From UBA7446 sp965656545 (GTDB taxonomy: Bacteria > Bacteroidota > Bacteroidia > Flavobacteriales > Flavobacteriaceae): DNA of 64,000 bases. The stretch is taken from the NCBI GenBank assembly GCA_965656545.1, contig CBFHKZ010000001.1, positions 124,001-188,000 of the forward strand, written 5' to 3'. Positions 33,554 to 42,594 of this stretch are shown here, piece after piece (within the stretch, counting starts at the first letter, position 1; each line of letters begins with the position of its first letter). Position numbers and translations under genes: made by a program. Below the pieces are notes generated by a model. It was not told where the DNA came from. It was given only the letters and a program-made list of their open reading frames with translations, and searched no databases.

Positions 33554-34339
33554 TTAGCGTTTGTTCGCTTTTGCGATATAATCGTCCAAGGCCTTGGTCA
33601 TGGACGGATTTTCTGGTGTGGGCGCCAAGATGTCTATGCGTAAATTCTTGTCTAAAGCCGCTTTTTTTGTTGAGGTTCCAAATACCGCAATACGGGTGTC
33701 TTTTTGCTCAAAATCAGCAAAATTATGAAACAATGACTCTATACCAGAAGGGCTGAAAAACACCAAAATATCGTAATAAACATTCCGTAAATCAGATAAA
33801 TCACTGATGACGGTTTTATAAAAAACACCTTTTGTCCAGTTGATGCCGGTAGCATCAAGCTTTTCAGGAATACTTGCCTTTAGCCGATCAGAGCAAGGAA
33901 GGAGAAAAGATTCGTCTTTGTATTTAACGACCTCTTTTAACAAATCTTCCAGCGTCCGCTTTCCCACATAAATTTTGCGTTTGCGATACACTACATATTT
34001 CTGTAAGTAAAATGCAACTGCTTCAGATTGACAAAAATAACGCATGGTACTAGGTACCGTATAGCGTAATTCTTCTGCCAAACGGAAAAAGTGGTCAACG
34101 GCATTACGACTTGTGAAAATAATCGCACTGAACTTTGTGATGTCAATTTTTTGCAAACGAACTTCTCTAGAAGACACGCCTTCAACGTGAATAAAGGGTC
34201 TAAAGTCTATGGTAACCTTGCGCTTATCAATAAGCTGGTTGTATGGAGAATTTTCAATTGACGGCGCAGGTTGCGAAACCAAAATGGTTTTCACTTTCGC
34301 CGGTTTTGTTAAAATTTCAGTATTTGTAATGCTAGCCAT
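33554..34339 (-). CDS. hemD: Uroporphyrinogen-III synthase family protein
   Basis: A 261-residue HemD-like protein, the enzyme that closes the tetrapyrrole ring in haem synthesis. The two-lobed fold is suggested by KTILVSQPAP, FSAIIFTSRNAVDHFF (about 90-105), and DILVFFSPSGIESLF (about 195-210). HemD is poorly conserved, so the call relies on these loops and on the typical Bacteroidota pairing with DUF4271. It overlaps that upstream gene by 31 bases. Confidence 0.87.
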   Translation of the reverse strand: MASITNTEILTKPAKVKTILVSQPAPSIENSPYNQLIDKRKVTIDFRPFIHVEGVSSREVRLQKIDITKFSAIIFTSRNAVDHFFRLAEELRYTVPSTMRYFCQSEAVAFYLQKYVVYRKRKIYVGKRTLEDLLKEVVKYKDESFLLPCSDRLKASIPEKLDATGINWTKGVFYKTVISDLSDLRNVYYDILVFFSPSGIESLFHNFADFEQKDTRIAVFGTSTKKAALDKNLRIDILAPTPENPSMTKALDDYIAKANKR

Positions 34340-34950
34340 ATAGGGGCAATTTCAGAGGCGCAAATATACAAAATAATATAGACCGGCATAGCATTGAGTT
34401 GGCTAAAATATAGTTTGAGCATATTGAGGTGTACGGCCAACATTGCAATTGCATAGCATGAGACAAAAATGAGGGATGCTATTTCACCAAACTTAGCGAA
34501 AGCCAAGCCAAATAATAAGCAGCCATAAAAAAACGTCATTTTTTCTTTGTTTAGCGTGCGTATGTAAAATACCCTGAAGAGCGCTTCTTGCTTATGAAAA
34601 AAAGACATAAAACCACCTTCAAGAAATGCCCTTAATACCCAAAAAATCATGAAACTACCGGCGTAATACAACACTTCGCCATCAAAACTTGCTATATAAA
34701 AGCTTTTGTTTTGAAATATGTTTAGAACAAGACCAAATACCAAGCTTCTAAAGACAAAAGTTAATATTGAAAAAGCGCGATGTAACTTGAAGGGCTTATT
34801 GAGCTCTTCAGTATGTCCAACCCCCACCCAAAAATGCATCAACGACTTTAGACGCGAGGGATTGATGAGTTTTAATGCAGCAAGTAGCGCCAAGGTCAAA
34901 ATCAAATAAAGCCCAAAATAGTGGTCGCCAAGTTCTCGCAGTTCATACAT
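34309..34950 (-). CDS. DUF4271 membrane protein
   Basis: A 213-residue polytopic membrane protein with about six hydrophobic segments, of the DUF4271 family. This family is typically placed directly before hemD in Bacteroidota, as here, with overlapping frames. The function is unknown; the conserved neighbour may mean shared expression only. It is divergent from the glycosyltransferase gene at 35014. Confidence 0.88.
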   Translation of the reverse strand: MYELRELGDHYFGLYLILTLALLAALKLINPSRLKSLMHFWVGVGHTEELNKPFKLHRAFSILTFVFRSLVFGLVLNIFQNKSFYIASFDGEVLYYAGSFMIFWVLRAFLEGGFMSFFHKQEALFRVFYIRTLNKEKMTFFYGCLLFGLAFAKFGEIASLIFVSCYAIAMLAVHLNMLKLYFSQLNAMPVYIILYICASEIAPIWLALQILKF

Positions 34951-35013
34951 ACTACAAAAGTATCTAAATTTTTAAGGGTTGTCCACTTATTTAAATGCGT
35001 ATTTTAGCTGTGT

Positions 35014-35739
35014 ATGAACGCAACAGTTGTAGTCATCCCTACCTATAATGAAGCAGCGAATATCCAAGGCATCTTACATGCCGTTATGGATTTGTCTGCA
35101 GCCTTTGACGTGTTGGTTGTTGACGACAACTCACCAGATGGCACAGCCGATTTGGTTCGTGAATTAGGGGCAACATTTCCCCAGCTTCATTTGGAAGTAC
35201 GGCCAAATAAGGACGGACTTGGACCAGCCTATATCCACGGATTTAAGTGGGCGATGGATAAAGGCTATACGCATCTTTTTGAGATGGACGCAGACTTTTC
35301 ACACCCACCCAAAGCACTTGTGCCCATGCTGGCTTTGCTTGAGGAGAATACGGCAGATGTCGTTGTGGGTTCGAGATACAAAAAAGGAATCCGTATACGC
35401 AAATGGCCCTTGGGAAGAATTGTACTTTCCCTTGGCGCATCGCTATATGTCAGAATTATTACGGGCTTGCCCGTTGCCGACCCTACGGCTGGATTTGTTG
35501 GCTATAAAACCAAGGCGCTTTCGGTGCTGAACTTGGATGATATCCGATTTAAAGGATATGCCTTTCAAATTGCACTTAAGTTTTGGTTGTGGAAAAAGAA
35601 TTTTCGAATTATCGAATTCCCCATTACTTTTACCGACAGAACCGCAGGGGATTCAAAAATGAATACTTCAATCATTAATGAAGCTATTTTCGGTATCATT
35701 GGTATGAAATGGCGCAGTGTTTTTAAAAAACAAGCATGA
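35014..35739 (+). CDS. Polyprenol-phosphate mannosyltransferase-like GT2 enzyme
   Basis: A 241-residue GT-A glycosyltransferase. It has VVIPTYNEAANIQGIL at the start, the nucleotide-binding LVVDDNSPDGTADLV, the DxD-like FEMDADFSHPP, and VVGSRYKKG. These match bacterial dolichol/polyprenol-monophosphate mannose synthases. It lacks C-terminal membrane helices, so it is the short soluble form that works at the membrane surface. It overlaps pyrC by four bases. Confidence 0.93.
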   Translation: MNATVVVIPTYNEAANIQGILHAVMDLSAAFDVLVVDDNSPDGTADLVRELGATFPQLHLEVRPNKDGLGPAYIHGFKWAMDKGYTHLFEMDADFSHPPKALVPMLALLEENTADVVVGSRYKKGIRIRKWPLGRIVLSLGASLYVRIITGLPVADPTAGFVGYKTKALSVLNLDDIRFKGYAFQIALKFWLWKKNFRIIEFPITFTDRTAGDSKMNTSIINEAIFGIIGMKWRSVFKKQA

Positions 35740-37073
35740 GTAAAATATTAATTAAGGGTGCAAATGTGGTCAACGAAGGGCAAACAGCCTTGCTTGACGT
35801 GCTTATTGAGGGAGAGCGCATTGCTGCTATCGCGGCCAATATGTCCGCAACACCTGATATGGAAGTAATAGATGCATCGGGAAAATTTTTGTTGCCAGGT
35901 TGCATAGACGATCAAGTTCATTTTCGCGAGCCTGGGCTTACGCACAAGGCAACCATTGGCACAGAATCAAAAGCTTGTTTGGCTGGAGGGATTACCTCTT
36001 TTTTAGAGATGCCCAATACCCATCCACAAACCACCACTGCACAGGCGTATAATGATAAGCTTGACGTGGCTGCCCGAACCTCTTGGGTTAATTATGGCTT
36101 TTTGTTTGGTGGCACCAATGATAATCTTGAGGAAATAAAGGCAATTGATCCAAAAACGACACCTGGCTTAAAGTTGTTTTTAGGCTCTTCGACGGGGAAC
36201 ATGCTGGTAGATGACCCCAACACACTAAAAGAAATATTTTCAGCATTTCGACTTCCCATTGCTGTGCACTGTGAAGACGAACAAACCATTAGGACCAATC
36301 TTGCTGCGTATGTCAAAAAATTTGGAGATGATATTCCCATTGCACATCATCCAGATATTCGTTCTGCGGAGGCGTGTTATTTGTCTTCTTCAAAAGCCAT
36401 AGCATTGGCAAAAGAAACAGGCGCACGTTTGCATGTATTCCATTTGTCTACGGCAAGCGAAACGGCATTATTCCAAAACGATGTACCTCTGGCCGAAAAA
36501 CAAATTACAGCTGAAGTGTGTATTCATCATTTGTGGTTTTCTGATGAAGACTATGCAGAAAAGGGCACCCATATTAAGTGGAACCCTGCAGTAAAATCTG
36601 CTGCTGATAGAGCGGGTCTTTGGGAAGCACTTAACGATGACCGTATCGATATTATTGCTACTGACCATGCCCCGCATACCTTGGAAGAAAAAAATCAGGT
36701 TTATACCAAAGCGCCCTCAGGAGGGCCTATGGTGCAGCATGCATTAGCTGTCATGCTCGAATGTGTAAATCAAGGTAAGATTATCCTGGAGAAAGTAGTA
36801 GAGAAAATGTGTCATAACCCCGCTATTTTATTTTCTATAAAAGAGCGCGGCTACATAAGAGCTGGTTATTATGCTGATTTGGTTCTTGTAGATAAAAACC
36901 AAGCGCATACCATTACACGCGATAGTCTTTTGTACAAATGTGGTTGGTCACCTTTAGAGGGAACAACATTACGCGGAGCAGTAACCCACACTTTTCTAAA
37001 TGGCGCGCTTATGTATGAAAATGGAAACATAAAAGAAGCCAATCACGCCAAACCTTTAAGCTTTAGTAGATGA
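35736..37073 (+). CDS. pyrC: Dihydroorotase
   Basis: A 445-residue amidohydrolase of the dihydroorotase type I group, which forms dihydroorotate in pyrimidine synthesis. The metal-binding motif is IDDQVHFREPGLTHK near residue 58; the first ligand pair is often DxHxH or DxHVH and here is QVHFR. ATDHAPHT near residue 310 supplies the catalytic aspartate. It is translationally linked to genes on either side by four-base overlaps. Confidence 0.95.
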   Translation: MSKILIKGANVVNEGQTALLDVLIEGERIAAIAANMSATPDMEVIDASGKFLLPGCIDDQVHFREPGLTHKATIGTESKACLAGGITSFLEMPNTHPQTTTAQAYNDKLDVAARTSWVNYGFLFGGTNDNLEEIKAIDPKTTPGLKLFLGSSTGNMLVDDPNTLKEIFSAFRLPIAVHCEDEQTIRTNLAAYVKKFGDDIPIAHHPDIRSAEACYLSSSKAIALAKETGARLHVFHLSTASETALFQNDVPLAEKQITAEVCIHHLWFSDEDYAEKGTHIKWNPAVKSAADRAGLWEALNDDRIDIIATDHAPHTLEEKNQVYTKAPSGGPMVQHALAVMLECVNQGKIILEKVVEKMCHNPAILFSIKERGYIRAGYYADLVLVDKNQAHTITRDSLLYKCGWSPLEGTTLRGAVTHTFLNGALMYENGNIKEANHAKPLSFSR

Positions 37074-37420
37074 GGAGTTTTTTTGTACTTGGTGCCCTTC
37101 TGTTGTTAGCTGCTTGTTCACAAGACAGGATTGCCAAACCCGAACCCTTGATGAGTGAAGAACAACTCATTAATTTTCATATTGATTTGGCCTTAATTAA
37201 TGCAGCTAGGACTTATGCTGAAGTCAACTATATCCCCTTAGACTCACTCTATGCGTTTCACGGCATAGACAGCCTGACTTTTGTGAAAAACAATTTGTAT
37301 TACGCCTCAAAGTCAAAGCAGTATACACGTATTTTCGAGACGGTTGAATCACGCTTAAAAGCGATGGAAGAGCGCGATACATTAGGACTGCCTCAACGAT
37401 TAATTGACAATAAATTGTAA
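37070..37420 (+). CDS. DUF4296 lipoprotein
   Basis: A 116-residue predicted lipoprotein (lipobox LLAAC, Cys16) of the DUF4296 family found in Bacteroidota. The helical body has MSEEQLINFHIDLALINAA and FVKNNLYYASKSKQYTRIF. The function is unknown. It overlaps pyrC by four bases and closes that operon; the tyrS promoter follows. Confidence 0.88.
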   Translation: MRSFFVLGALLLLAACSQDRIAKPEPLMSEEQLINFHIDLALINAARTYAEVNYIPLDSLYAFHGIDSLTFVKNNLYYASKSKQYTRIFETVESRLKAMEERDTLGLPQRLIDNKL

Positions 37421-37450
37421 CCCTATCTTTCGGGTTCGTTAACATAGGTT

Positions 37451-37458
37451 TATATTTG
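37451..37458 (+). promoter_or_regulatory. -7 box for tyrS
   Basis: TATATTTG, 14 bases before the tyrS ATG. Confidence 0.5.
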
Positions 37459-37472
37459 CTAAAAATAAGTAC

Positions 37473-38774
37473 ATGGCATCATTTGTAGAAGAACTCACTT
37501 GGCGCGGAATGGTGCACGACATCATGCCAGAAACTGATGCAACCCTTGCTAAGGGAATGACATCTGGATATATTGGGTTTGATCCAACTGCAGACTCGCT
37601 TCACATTGGTAGCTTGGTTCAAATCATGATTTTGATGCATTTTCAACGCTACGGCCATAAGCCCTACGCACTTGTGGGTGGCGCAACGGGTATGATTGGT
37701 GATCCATCTGGAAAATCGGCCGAGCGAAACTTGCTGGACAACAAAACACTTGAGCACAACTGCAACGGCATTGAAAAACAATTGTCTAAATTTTTAGATT
37801 TTGACAGCACAAAACCTAACGGCGCCGTGATGGTCAATAACCTAGATTGGATGGCTTCATTTAAACTTATTGATTTTGCCCGTGATATTGGCAAACACCT
37901 TACAGTAAACTATATGATGGCTAAGGACTCTGTCAAAAAGCGTCTTGGCGCAGAAGCCAAGGAAGGCATGTCTTTTACAGAGTTTACGTATCAACTTATA
38001 CAGGGATATGATTTTCTTCATTTGTATGCGCACCACAATTGTTTGCTTCAAATGGGTGGTAGCGATCAATGGGGAAATATTACGACAGGAACCGAACTCA
38101 TTCGCCGTAAACTTTCTGGCAAAGCCTATGCGCTAACCTGTCCGCTTATCACAAAATCTGACGGCACCAAATTTGGAAAAACAGAAGGAGGTAATGTTTG
38201 GCTAGATCCAGAAAAAACATCGCCTTACAAGTTTTATCAATATTGGCTGAATGCTTCCGATGAAGATGCTGAAAAGTATGTCAAGATTTTTACTTTTCTA
38301 GCCAAAGATGAAATAGACACACTAATAGCTGCACACCGTGAAATGCCACACCAAAGACAGCTTCAGCGAAAACTGGCTCAAGAGGTTACTGCCATGGTTC
38401 ATTCGGCTGAGGATGTAGTACGTGTGGAGCAAGCTGCTCAAATTTTATTTGGTAAGGCGACAACAGCTGCCCTGAAAGCATTGGACGCCCAAACGCTGTT
38501 GGATATTTTTGAAGGGGTTCCTCAAGCGGAAGTAACAACTGAAAAACTAGCAGCCGACGGACTTTCTATAACAGATGCACTGGCTACAGAGACAGGCTTT
38601 CTAAAATCCAATGGAGAGGCGCGTAGGGCACTAAAAGAAAACTCGATTTCTGTAAATAAAGAAAAGGTAACAGAGGCAAAACACATCACTTCGGCAGACC
38701 TTATTTGTGGTAATTATGTATTGCTACAACGCGGTAAGAAAAATTACTTTTTACTCGTCGTTAAGCCGTCATAA
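37473..38774 (+). CDS. tyrS: Tyrosyl-tRNA synthetase
   Basis: A 433-residue class I synthetase for tRNA-Tyr. The N-terminal catalytic domain has GYIGFDPTADSLHIGSL (HIGH equivalent HIGS) near residue 40, GGSDQWGNITTG, and the KMSKS equivalent KFGKTEGG near 230. A C-terminal S4 RNA-binding domain (about 360-433) has SNGEARRALKENSISVN. Its end overlaps the convergent LuxE-like gene by 14 bases. Confidence 0.98.
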   Translation: MASFVEELTWRGMVHDIMPETDATLAKGMTSGYIGFDPTADSLHIGSLVQIMILMHFQRYGHKPYALVGGATGMIGDPSGKSAERNLLDNKTLEHNCNGIEKQLSKFLDFDSTKPNGAVMVNNLDWMASFKLIDFARDIGKHLTVNYMMAKDSVKKRLGAEAKEGMSFTEFTYQLIQGYDFLHLYAHHNCLLQMGGSDQWGNITTGTELIRRKLSGKAYALTCPLITKSDGTKFGKTEGGNVWLDPEKTSPYKFYQYWLNASDEDAEKYVKIFTFLAKDEIDTLIAAHREMPHQRQLQRKLAQEVTAMVHSAEDVVRVEQAAQILFGKATTAALKALDAQTLLDIFEGVPQAEVTTEKLAADGLSITDALATETGFLKSNGEARRALKENSISVNKEKVTEAKHITSADLICGNYVLLQRGKKNYFLLVVKPS

Positions 38775-39696
38775 GCGAGCAACCTCTAACATCTGAGGCA
38801 TCAAACCTACCCAACACTTCAAAAGTGCCATCGGCATGGCATTTTCCAAGGTCTTGCGTGGCTAAAAACGCACAAGAATCTTTGTTAGACAAGTCAATAA
38901 TATTAATGCCTCCCGAGCCTGTTTTAGACACCTTGTTTGGTTCGTGCACATCTCGAATCAGTACTTGCATGCTTGACGATGGACGAAACAACCCCTTTCC
39001 TTTGGAATAGGCTTGCGACAGCATTTCGGTCATGCCATATTCACTGTGAATGTTGGAAACCCCAAAACCTTTTTGAAGCAATTCGTGTAAGGCTTCACGT
39101 ACGAGCTCCTTCCTTCTCCCTTTCATGCCGCCCGTCTCCATTATGGTGGTATGCTCTAGCTGTATTGGGTACTGTTCGCAAAAATCCAGCAGCGCAAAAC
39201 TCACGCCAATCAGAAGAGTTGGTTTATGTTGTGCATCTAAGGATTTTAAGGCCTTATGAAGCGCCTCAAATTGATTGAGGTAGAATCCACTGAACTCCTT
39301 TTTTGCCTTCCCGATTAAGTCACGACACATATACAACAAAGAAGCATTGGGCCTTTCAATATACCCCGGGAGTAGTGCTAGAATGTGATAATCTTCCGGC
39401 TGGCCATAAAATTGTGCAAAGCCTTTCCGAAAACTGTCTTCGTATTGCGCTAACGATGCCACGTGATGTTTGCTTGTAACCCCACCTGTACCCGAACTTT
39501 CAAATACAAATGCGTCATCTTTTTTACAACTTACACGGTGTGTTTTAAAAAAAGTGATGGGTAAAAAGGGAATCTGAAGCGTGTTTTTTACATCGGACGG
39601 ACTTACATTGGTCAGGTCACAAAAAGAGCGATATACAGGGTTGTGCTCAAACTGATAAGCAAATAACGCCAAGGCTTCTTTTTCAAACAGATTCAT
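38761..39696 (-). CDS. LuxE-like acyl-protein synthetase / acyl transferase
   Basis: A 311-residue protein resembling LuxE-type acyl-activating proteins: VFESSGTGGVTSKHHVA is the phosphate-binding Ser/Thr/Gly loop near residue 80, and YGMTEMLSQAYSKG is the adenylate-forming motif near 235. No luciferase genes are nearby, so it is not a luminescence gene. Such homologues are common in non-luminous Flavobacteria, where they may activate an acyl group for lipid or polysaccharide work. The start is set at ATG 39694-39696. Confidence 0.85.
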   Translation of the reverse strand: MNLFEKEALALFAYQFEHNPVYRSFCDLTNVSPSDVKNTLQIPFLPITFFKTHRVSCKKDDAFVFESSGTGGVTSKHHVASLAQYEDSFRKGFAQFYGQPEDYHILALLPGYIERPNASLLYMCRDLIGKAKKEFSGFYLNQFEALHKALKSLDAQHKPTLLIGVSFALLDFCEQYPIQLEHTTIMETGGMKGRRKELVREALHELLQKGFGVSNIHSEYGMTEMLSQAYSKGKGLFRPSSSMQVLIRDVHEPNKVSKTGSGGINIIDLSNKDSCAFLATQDLGKCHADGTFEVLGRFDASDVRGCSLMTA

Positions 39697-39756
39697 AATG
39701 GTCAAATGTATTGATGATTTTTTAAATCCTTAATCACTTAGAGCACTATAATTTTT

Positions 39757-39764
39757 TATATTTG
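39757..39764 (+). promoter_or_regulatory. -7 box for the two-component operon
   Basis: TATATTTG, 17 bases before the response regulator ATG. Confidence 0.5.
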
Positions 39765-39781
39765 GGCAGAACGACTGAGGC

Positions 39782-40462
39782 ATGAAAAAAAAGGACACAC
39801 GAATTTTATTGGTTGATGACGAGCCAGACATCTTAGAGATATTAGATTATAATATTTCGAGTGAAGGTTATCAGGTTAAAAGAGCAAAAAATGGTGTAGA
39901 GGCCTTGGCGAAAGCCAGCGAATGGAAGCCTCATTTGGTATTACTCGACGTGATGATGCCTGAAATGGATGGCATTGAAACCTGTGAACAACTACGTAAA
40001 AATTCCAATCTCTCTGAATTGGTTATTGTTTTTTTAACGGCGCGAAGTGAAGACTATTCTCAGGTGGCAGGTCTTGAGGCAGGCGCAGATGACTACATAA
40101 CAAAACCGATTAAGCCAAAAGTGCTTTTGAGTAAAATCAAAGCAATCCTACGTCGATTCAAGGGGAACAATTCAAAGAATTATTTTGAAGTTGGCGACCT
40201 CGTGGTAAACAGAGAAGAATATATGGTAACCTACAAGGGCCAAGAACTCAATTTACCTCGCAAGGAGTTTGAACTGTTGTCGTTACTTGCATCCAAACCT
40301 CAGAAAGTATTTGAACGCGGAGAAATTTTAGATAGGGTATGGGGCAATGAGGTTGTTGTCGGAGGCAGAACCATTGATGTGCACATTCGCAAACTACGTG
40401 AAAAAATAGGGGACAAACACTTCAAAACGATTAAAGGGGTAGGTTACAAATACGTGGATTAG
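39782..40462 (+). CDS. OmpR/PhoB family response regulator
   Basis: A 226-residue regulator. The receiver domain (1-120) has the acidic pair in LLVDDEPDI, the phospho-acceptor D56 in VLLDVMMPEMDG, and the conserved lysine in YITKPIKPKV. The C-terminal winged helix (about 135-226) has LPRKEFELLSLLASKP and VWGNEVVVGGRTIDVHI. It is one base before the partner kinase gene. Similarity to PhoB suggests phosphate or envelope sensing, but that is not certain. Confidence 0.95.
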   Translation: MKKKDTRILLVDDEPDILEILDYNISSEGYQVKRAKNGVEALAKASEWKPHLVLLDVMMPEMDGIETCEQLRKNSNLSELVIVFLTARSEDYSQVAGLEAGADDYITKPIKPKVLLSKIKAILRRFKGNNSKNYFEVGDLVVNREEYMVTYKGQELNLPRKEFELLSLLASKPQKVFERGEILDRVWGNEVVVGGRTIDVHIRKLREKIGDKHFKTIKGVGYKYVD

Positions 40463-40463
40463 C

Positions 40464-41540
40464 ATGGCCAAAAGACCGTTAAAATCCTATCGATTTTCAC
40501 TGATTTCATCGTTATTGATAACGGTTCTTTTCCTGTTACTGACCGTAGGTTTTACCGTTTTTTTTACCGAAATTTTTCTTTTTAGCACTGCCAAAATACT
40601 TGCGCTTATCAGCTGCGGTTTTGTCATTTTCATATCCGTATTTTTAGTACTTAACTATAGGATTGAAAAATTTATGTACAAGGAAATAAAGCAGTTGTAC
40701 CAAGATTTAGAGCCTGAGTTCAGGGGTGAGTTGAACGACATCCTTATTACCGATAATATGGACTCGCTGCTCAAAAATGTTAAAGAATTGGCGCTTAGGC
40801 GAAGTGTTGAATTGGACAGCCTAAAAGACCAAGCATCTTTCCGCCGTGAATTCTTGGGAAATGTTGCACATGAACTTAAAACGCCATTATTTACAGTCCA
40901 GGGTTATATACTCACGCTTTTGGATGGCGCACTTAAAGATGCCTCAGTTAACAAAAAGTACTTGGAACGTGCTAATAAGGGGGTAGAGCGACTTACATAT
41001 ATTGTAAAAGATTTGGATTTACTGACCAAGTTAGAAAAAGAGGACACCCAACTTGAAATGGAAGAATTTGACATCCTCGAATTAATCCAAAGTGTATTTG
41101 AATTGCTTGAAATGGAAGCTTCAAAATCCAATATCGAACTTGAGTTTGACCAGAAATACGAAAAAGCCATAACGGTATATGCCGATAGAGAGCGGGTGCA
41201 ACAAGTTTTGACAAACCTTATCATGAATTCCATTAAGTACGGTAAACAGAAAGGCACTACAGAAGTAAGCGTTCAGCCTATTTTTGATAATAAAATCATT
41301 GTACGCGTGCGTGACAACGGAGAGGGAATTGAAGAGGAGCATCTGCCACGCTTATTTGAGCGTTTCTACCGTGTTGATAAAAGTGGTAATCGTCGTAGGG
41401 GTGGATCTGGTTTGGGCTTGGCGATTGTTAAGCACATCATCGAAGCGCATAAAGAACAGATTTTTGTTGAAAGCCAAGCAGAAATTGGCTCTGAATTTTC
41501 ATTTACTTTGGAGAAGACAGACCTGATTGAAGCTGTGTAA
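40464..41540 (+). CDS. PhoR-like sensor histidine kinase
   Basis: A 358-residue kinase with two adjacent membrane segments (about 13-35 and 43-64) and almost no periplasmic loop, so it probably senses within the membrane or via a partner. The phospho-acceptor is H136 in FLGNVAHELKTPLFTVQGY. ATP-binding boxes are NLIMNSIKYG, VRDNGEGI and GSGLGLAIVKHI. It forms a cognate pair with the regulator just upstream. Confidence 0.95.
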   Translation: MAKRPLKSYRFSLISSLLITVLFLLLTVGFTVFFTEIFLFSTAKILALISCGFVIFISVFLVLNYRIEKFMYKEIKQLYQDLEPEFRGELNDILITDNMDSLLKNVKELALRRSVELDSLKDQASFRREFLGNVAHELKTPLFTVQGYILTLLDGALKDASVNKKYLERANKGVERLTYIVKDLDLLTKLEKEDTQLEMEEFDILELIQSVFELLEMEASKSNIELEFDQKYEKAITVYADRERVQQVLTNLIMNSIKYGKQKGTTEVSVQPIFDNKIIVRVRDNGEGIEEEHLPRLFERFYRVDKSGNRRRGGSGLGLAIVKHIIEAHKEQIFVESQAEIGSEFSFTLEKTDLIEAV

Positions 41541-41549
41541 AAATATATT

Positions 41550-42239
41550 GTGGGAAGTAAGAATAAGTTAAAACGATTTAAAGAGAACGAATCATTTGAA
41601 AATGTGATTCAGCCCAGTAGAGCGGATTTGCTTTCCAAATCCTTTACGCACAAGGGTGCTTGGTCGGCCTTTTTTAACAATGATAATCCCATAGTTGTTG
41701 AATTGGGTTGTGGTAAGGGTGAGTACACCGTGGGCTTAGCGCGAAAAAATCCCAATACAAACTATATAGGTATTGATATCAAAGGTGCGCGCTTTTGGCG
41801 TGGCGCCAAAACAGCCCTTGAAGAAGGGCTGCAAAATGTAGCATTTGTGCGCACACAAATCGAACTCATTGAAGCGGTTTTTGCTAAAGGAGAAGTTGCC
41901 GAGATTTGGATTACTTTTCCAGACCCTCAGTACAAATTTAGGCGCAAACACCACCGATTGACCAATCCAACATTTCTGCGGAGCTACCAACAAGTACTTC
42001 AGCCCGAAGGAGTTGTACACCTCAAAACAGATGCGGCTTTTTTGCACGGCTATACGCTTGGTGTTTTAGACGGATGGGACATAAAACCACAGATGGCACA
42101 TCACGACATCTATCAATATGTGCATGCCCCAGCAGACGTTATTGGTATTCAAACTTTTTATGAGCAACAATACCGTGCGCAAGGCATTCCCATTACCTAT
42201 CTTAAATTCTCCTTTCCTACTGATGAAACAACAAAATGA
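41550..42239 (+). CDS. trmB: tRNA (guanine-N7)-methyltransferase
   Basis: A 229-residue TrmB that makes m7G46 in tRNA. The SAM-binding motif is VVELGCGKGEYTVGLA near residue 50, and the family motif WITFPDPQYKFRRKHHRL follows near 127. It starts at GTG 41550; the N-terminus MGSKNKLKRFKENESFENV is what Bacteroidota TrmB proteins have, which supports the GTG. Its end overlaps the next gene by 17 bases. Confidence 0.95.
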   Translation: MGSKNKLKRFKENESFENVIQPSRADLLSKSFTHKGAWSAFFNNDNPIVVELGCGKGEYTVGLARKNPNTNYIGIDIKGARFWRGAKTALEEGLQNVAFVRTQIELIEAVFAKGEVAEIWITFPDPQYKFRRKHHRLTNPTFLRSYQQVLQPEGVVHLKTDAAFLHGYTLGVLDGWDIKPQMAHHDIYQYVHAPADVIGIQTFYEQQYRAQGIPITYLKFSFPTDETTK

Positions 42240-42546
42240 CTTTTTTGAACGCGTATACGAAGTAGTACGACAAATACCTTTTGGCAAGGTTACTACCTAT
42301 GGGAGTATTGCACAATATTTAGGCGCTGCTAAAAGCGCACGAACGGTTGGTTATGCCATGAATGCCGCACACGCCAAACCCGATGTTCCAGCGCATCGTG
42401 TAGTGAATCGTATTGGATTGCTCACTGGGAAACATCACTTTGGCGGAATCAATACCATGCAGCAATTGTTAGAAGCTGAGGGGCATGTGATTGTTGACGA
42501 TCAAATTCAGCATTTTGATGCCGTTTTTTGGAACCCAAATGCATAG
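42223..42546 (+). CDS. Alkyltransferase-like protein (ATL), MGMT family without the active Cys
   Basis: A 107-residue protein with the C-terminal DNA-binding domain of O6-alkylguanine-DNA alkyltransferase: FFERVYEVVRQIPFGKVTTY, then the helix-turn-helix SARTVGYAMNAA. The acceptor motif PCHRV reads PAHRV, with Ala57 in place of the alkyl-accepting cysteine, which defines ATL proteins. They bind alkylated bases and hand them to nucleotide-excision repair. The start at ATG 42223 lies inside trmB; the longer frame from 42118 is rejected. Confidence 0.93.
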   Translation: MKQQNDFFERVYEVVRQIPFGKVTTYGSIAQYLGAAKSARTVGYAMNAAHAKPDVPAHRVVNRIGLLTGKHHFGGINTMQQLLEAEGHVIVDDQIQHFDAVFWNPNA

Positions 42547-42568
42547 CCCTAGTCTTAACGCGATATGT

Positions 42569-42576
42569 TATATTTG
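42569..42576 (+). promoter_or_regulatory. -7 box for mrp
   Basis: TATATTTG, 18 bases before the mrp ATG. Confidence 0.5.
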
Positions 42577-42594
42577 TAAACTTATTTAGACTGA

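Noticed and set aside
38761..39696. Bioluminescence gene (luxE)
   Set aside because: No luxA, luxB, luxC or luxD is present; LuxE-like proteins occur widely in dark Flavobacteria.
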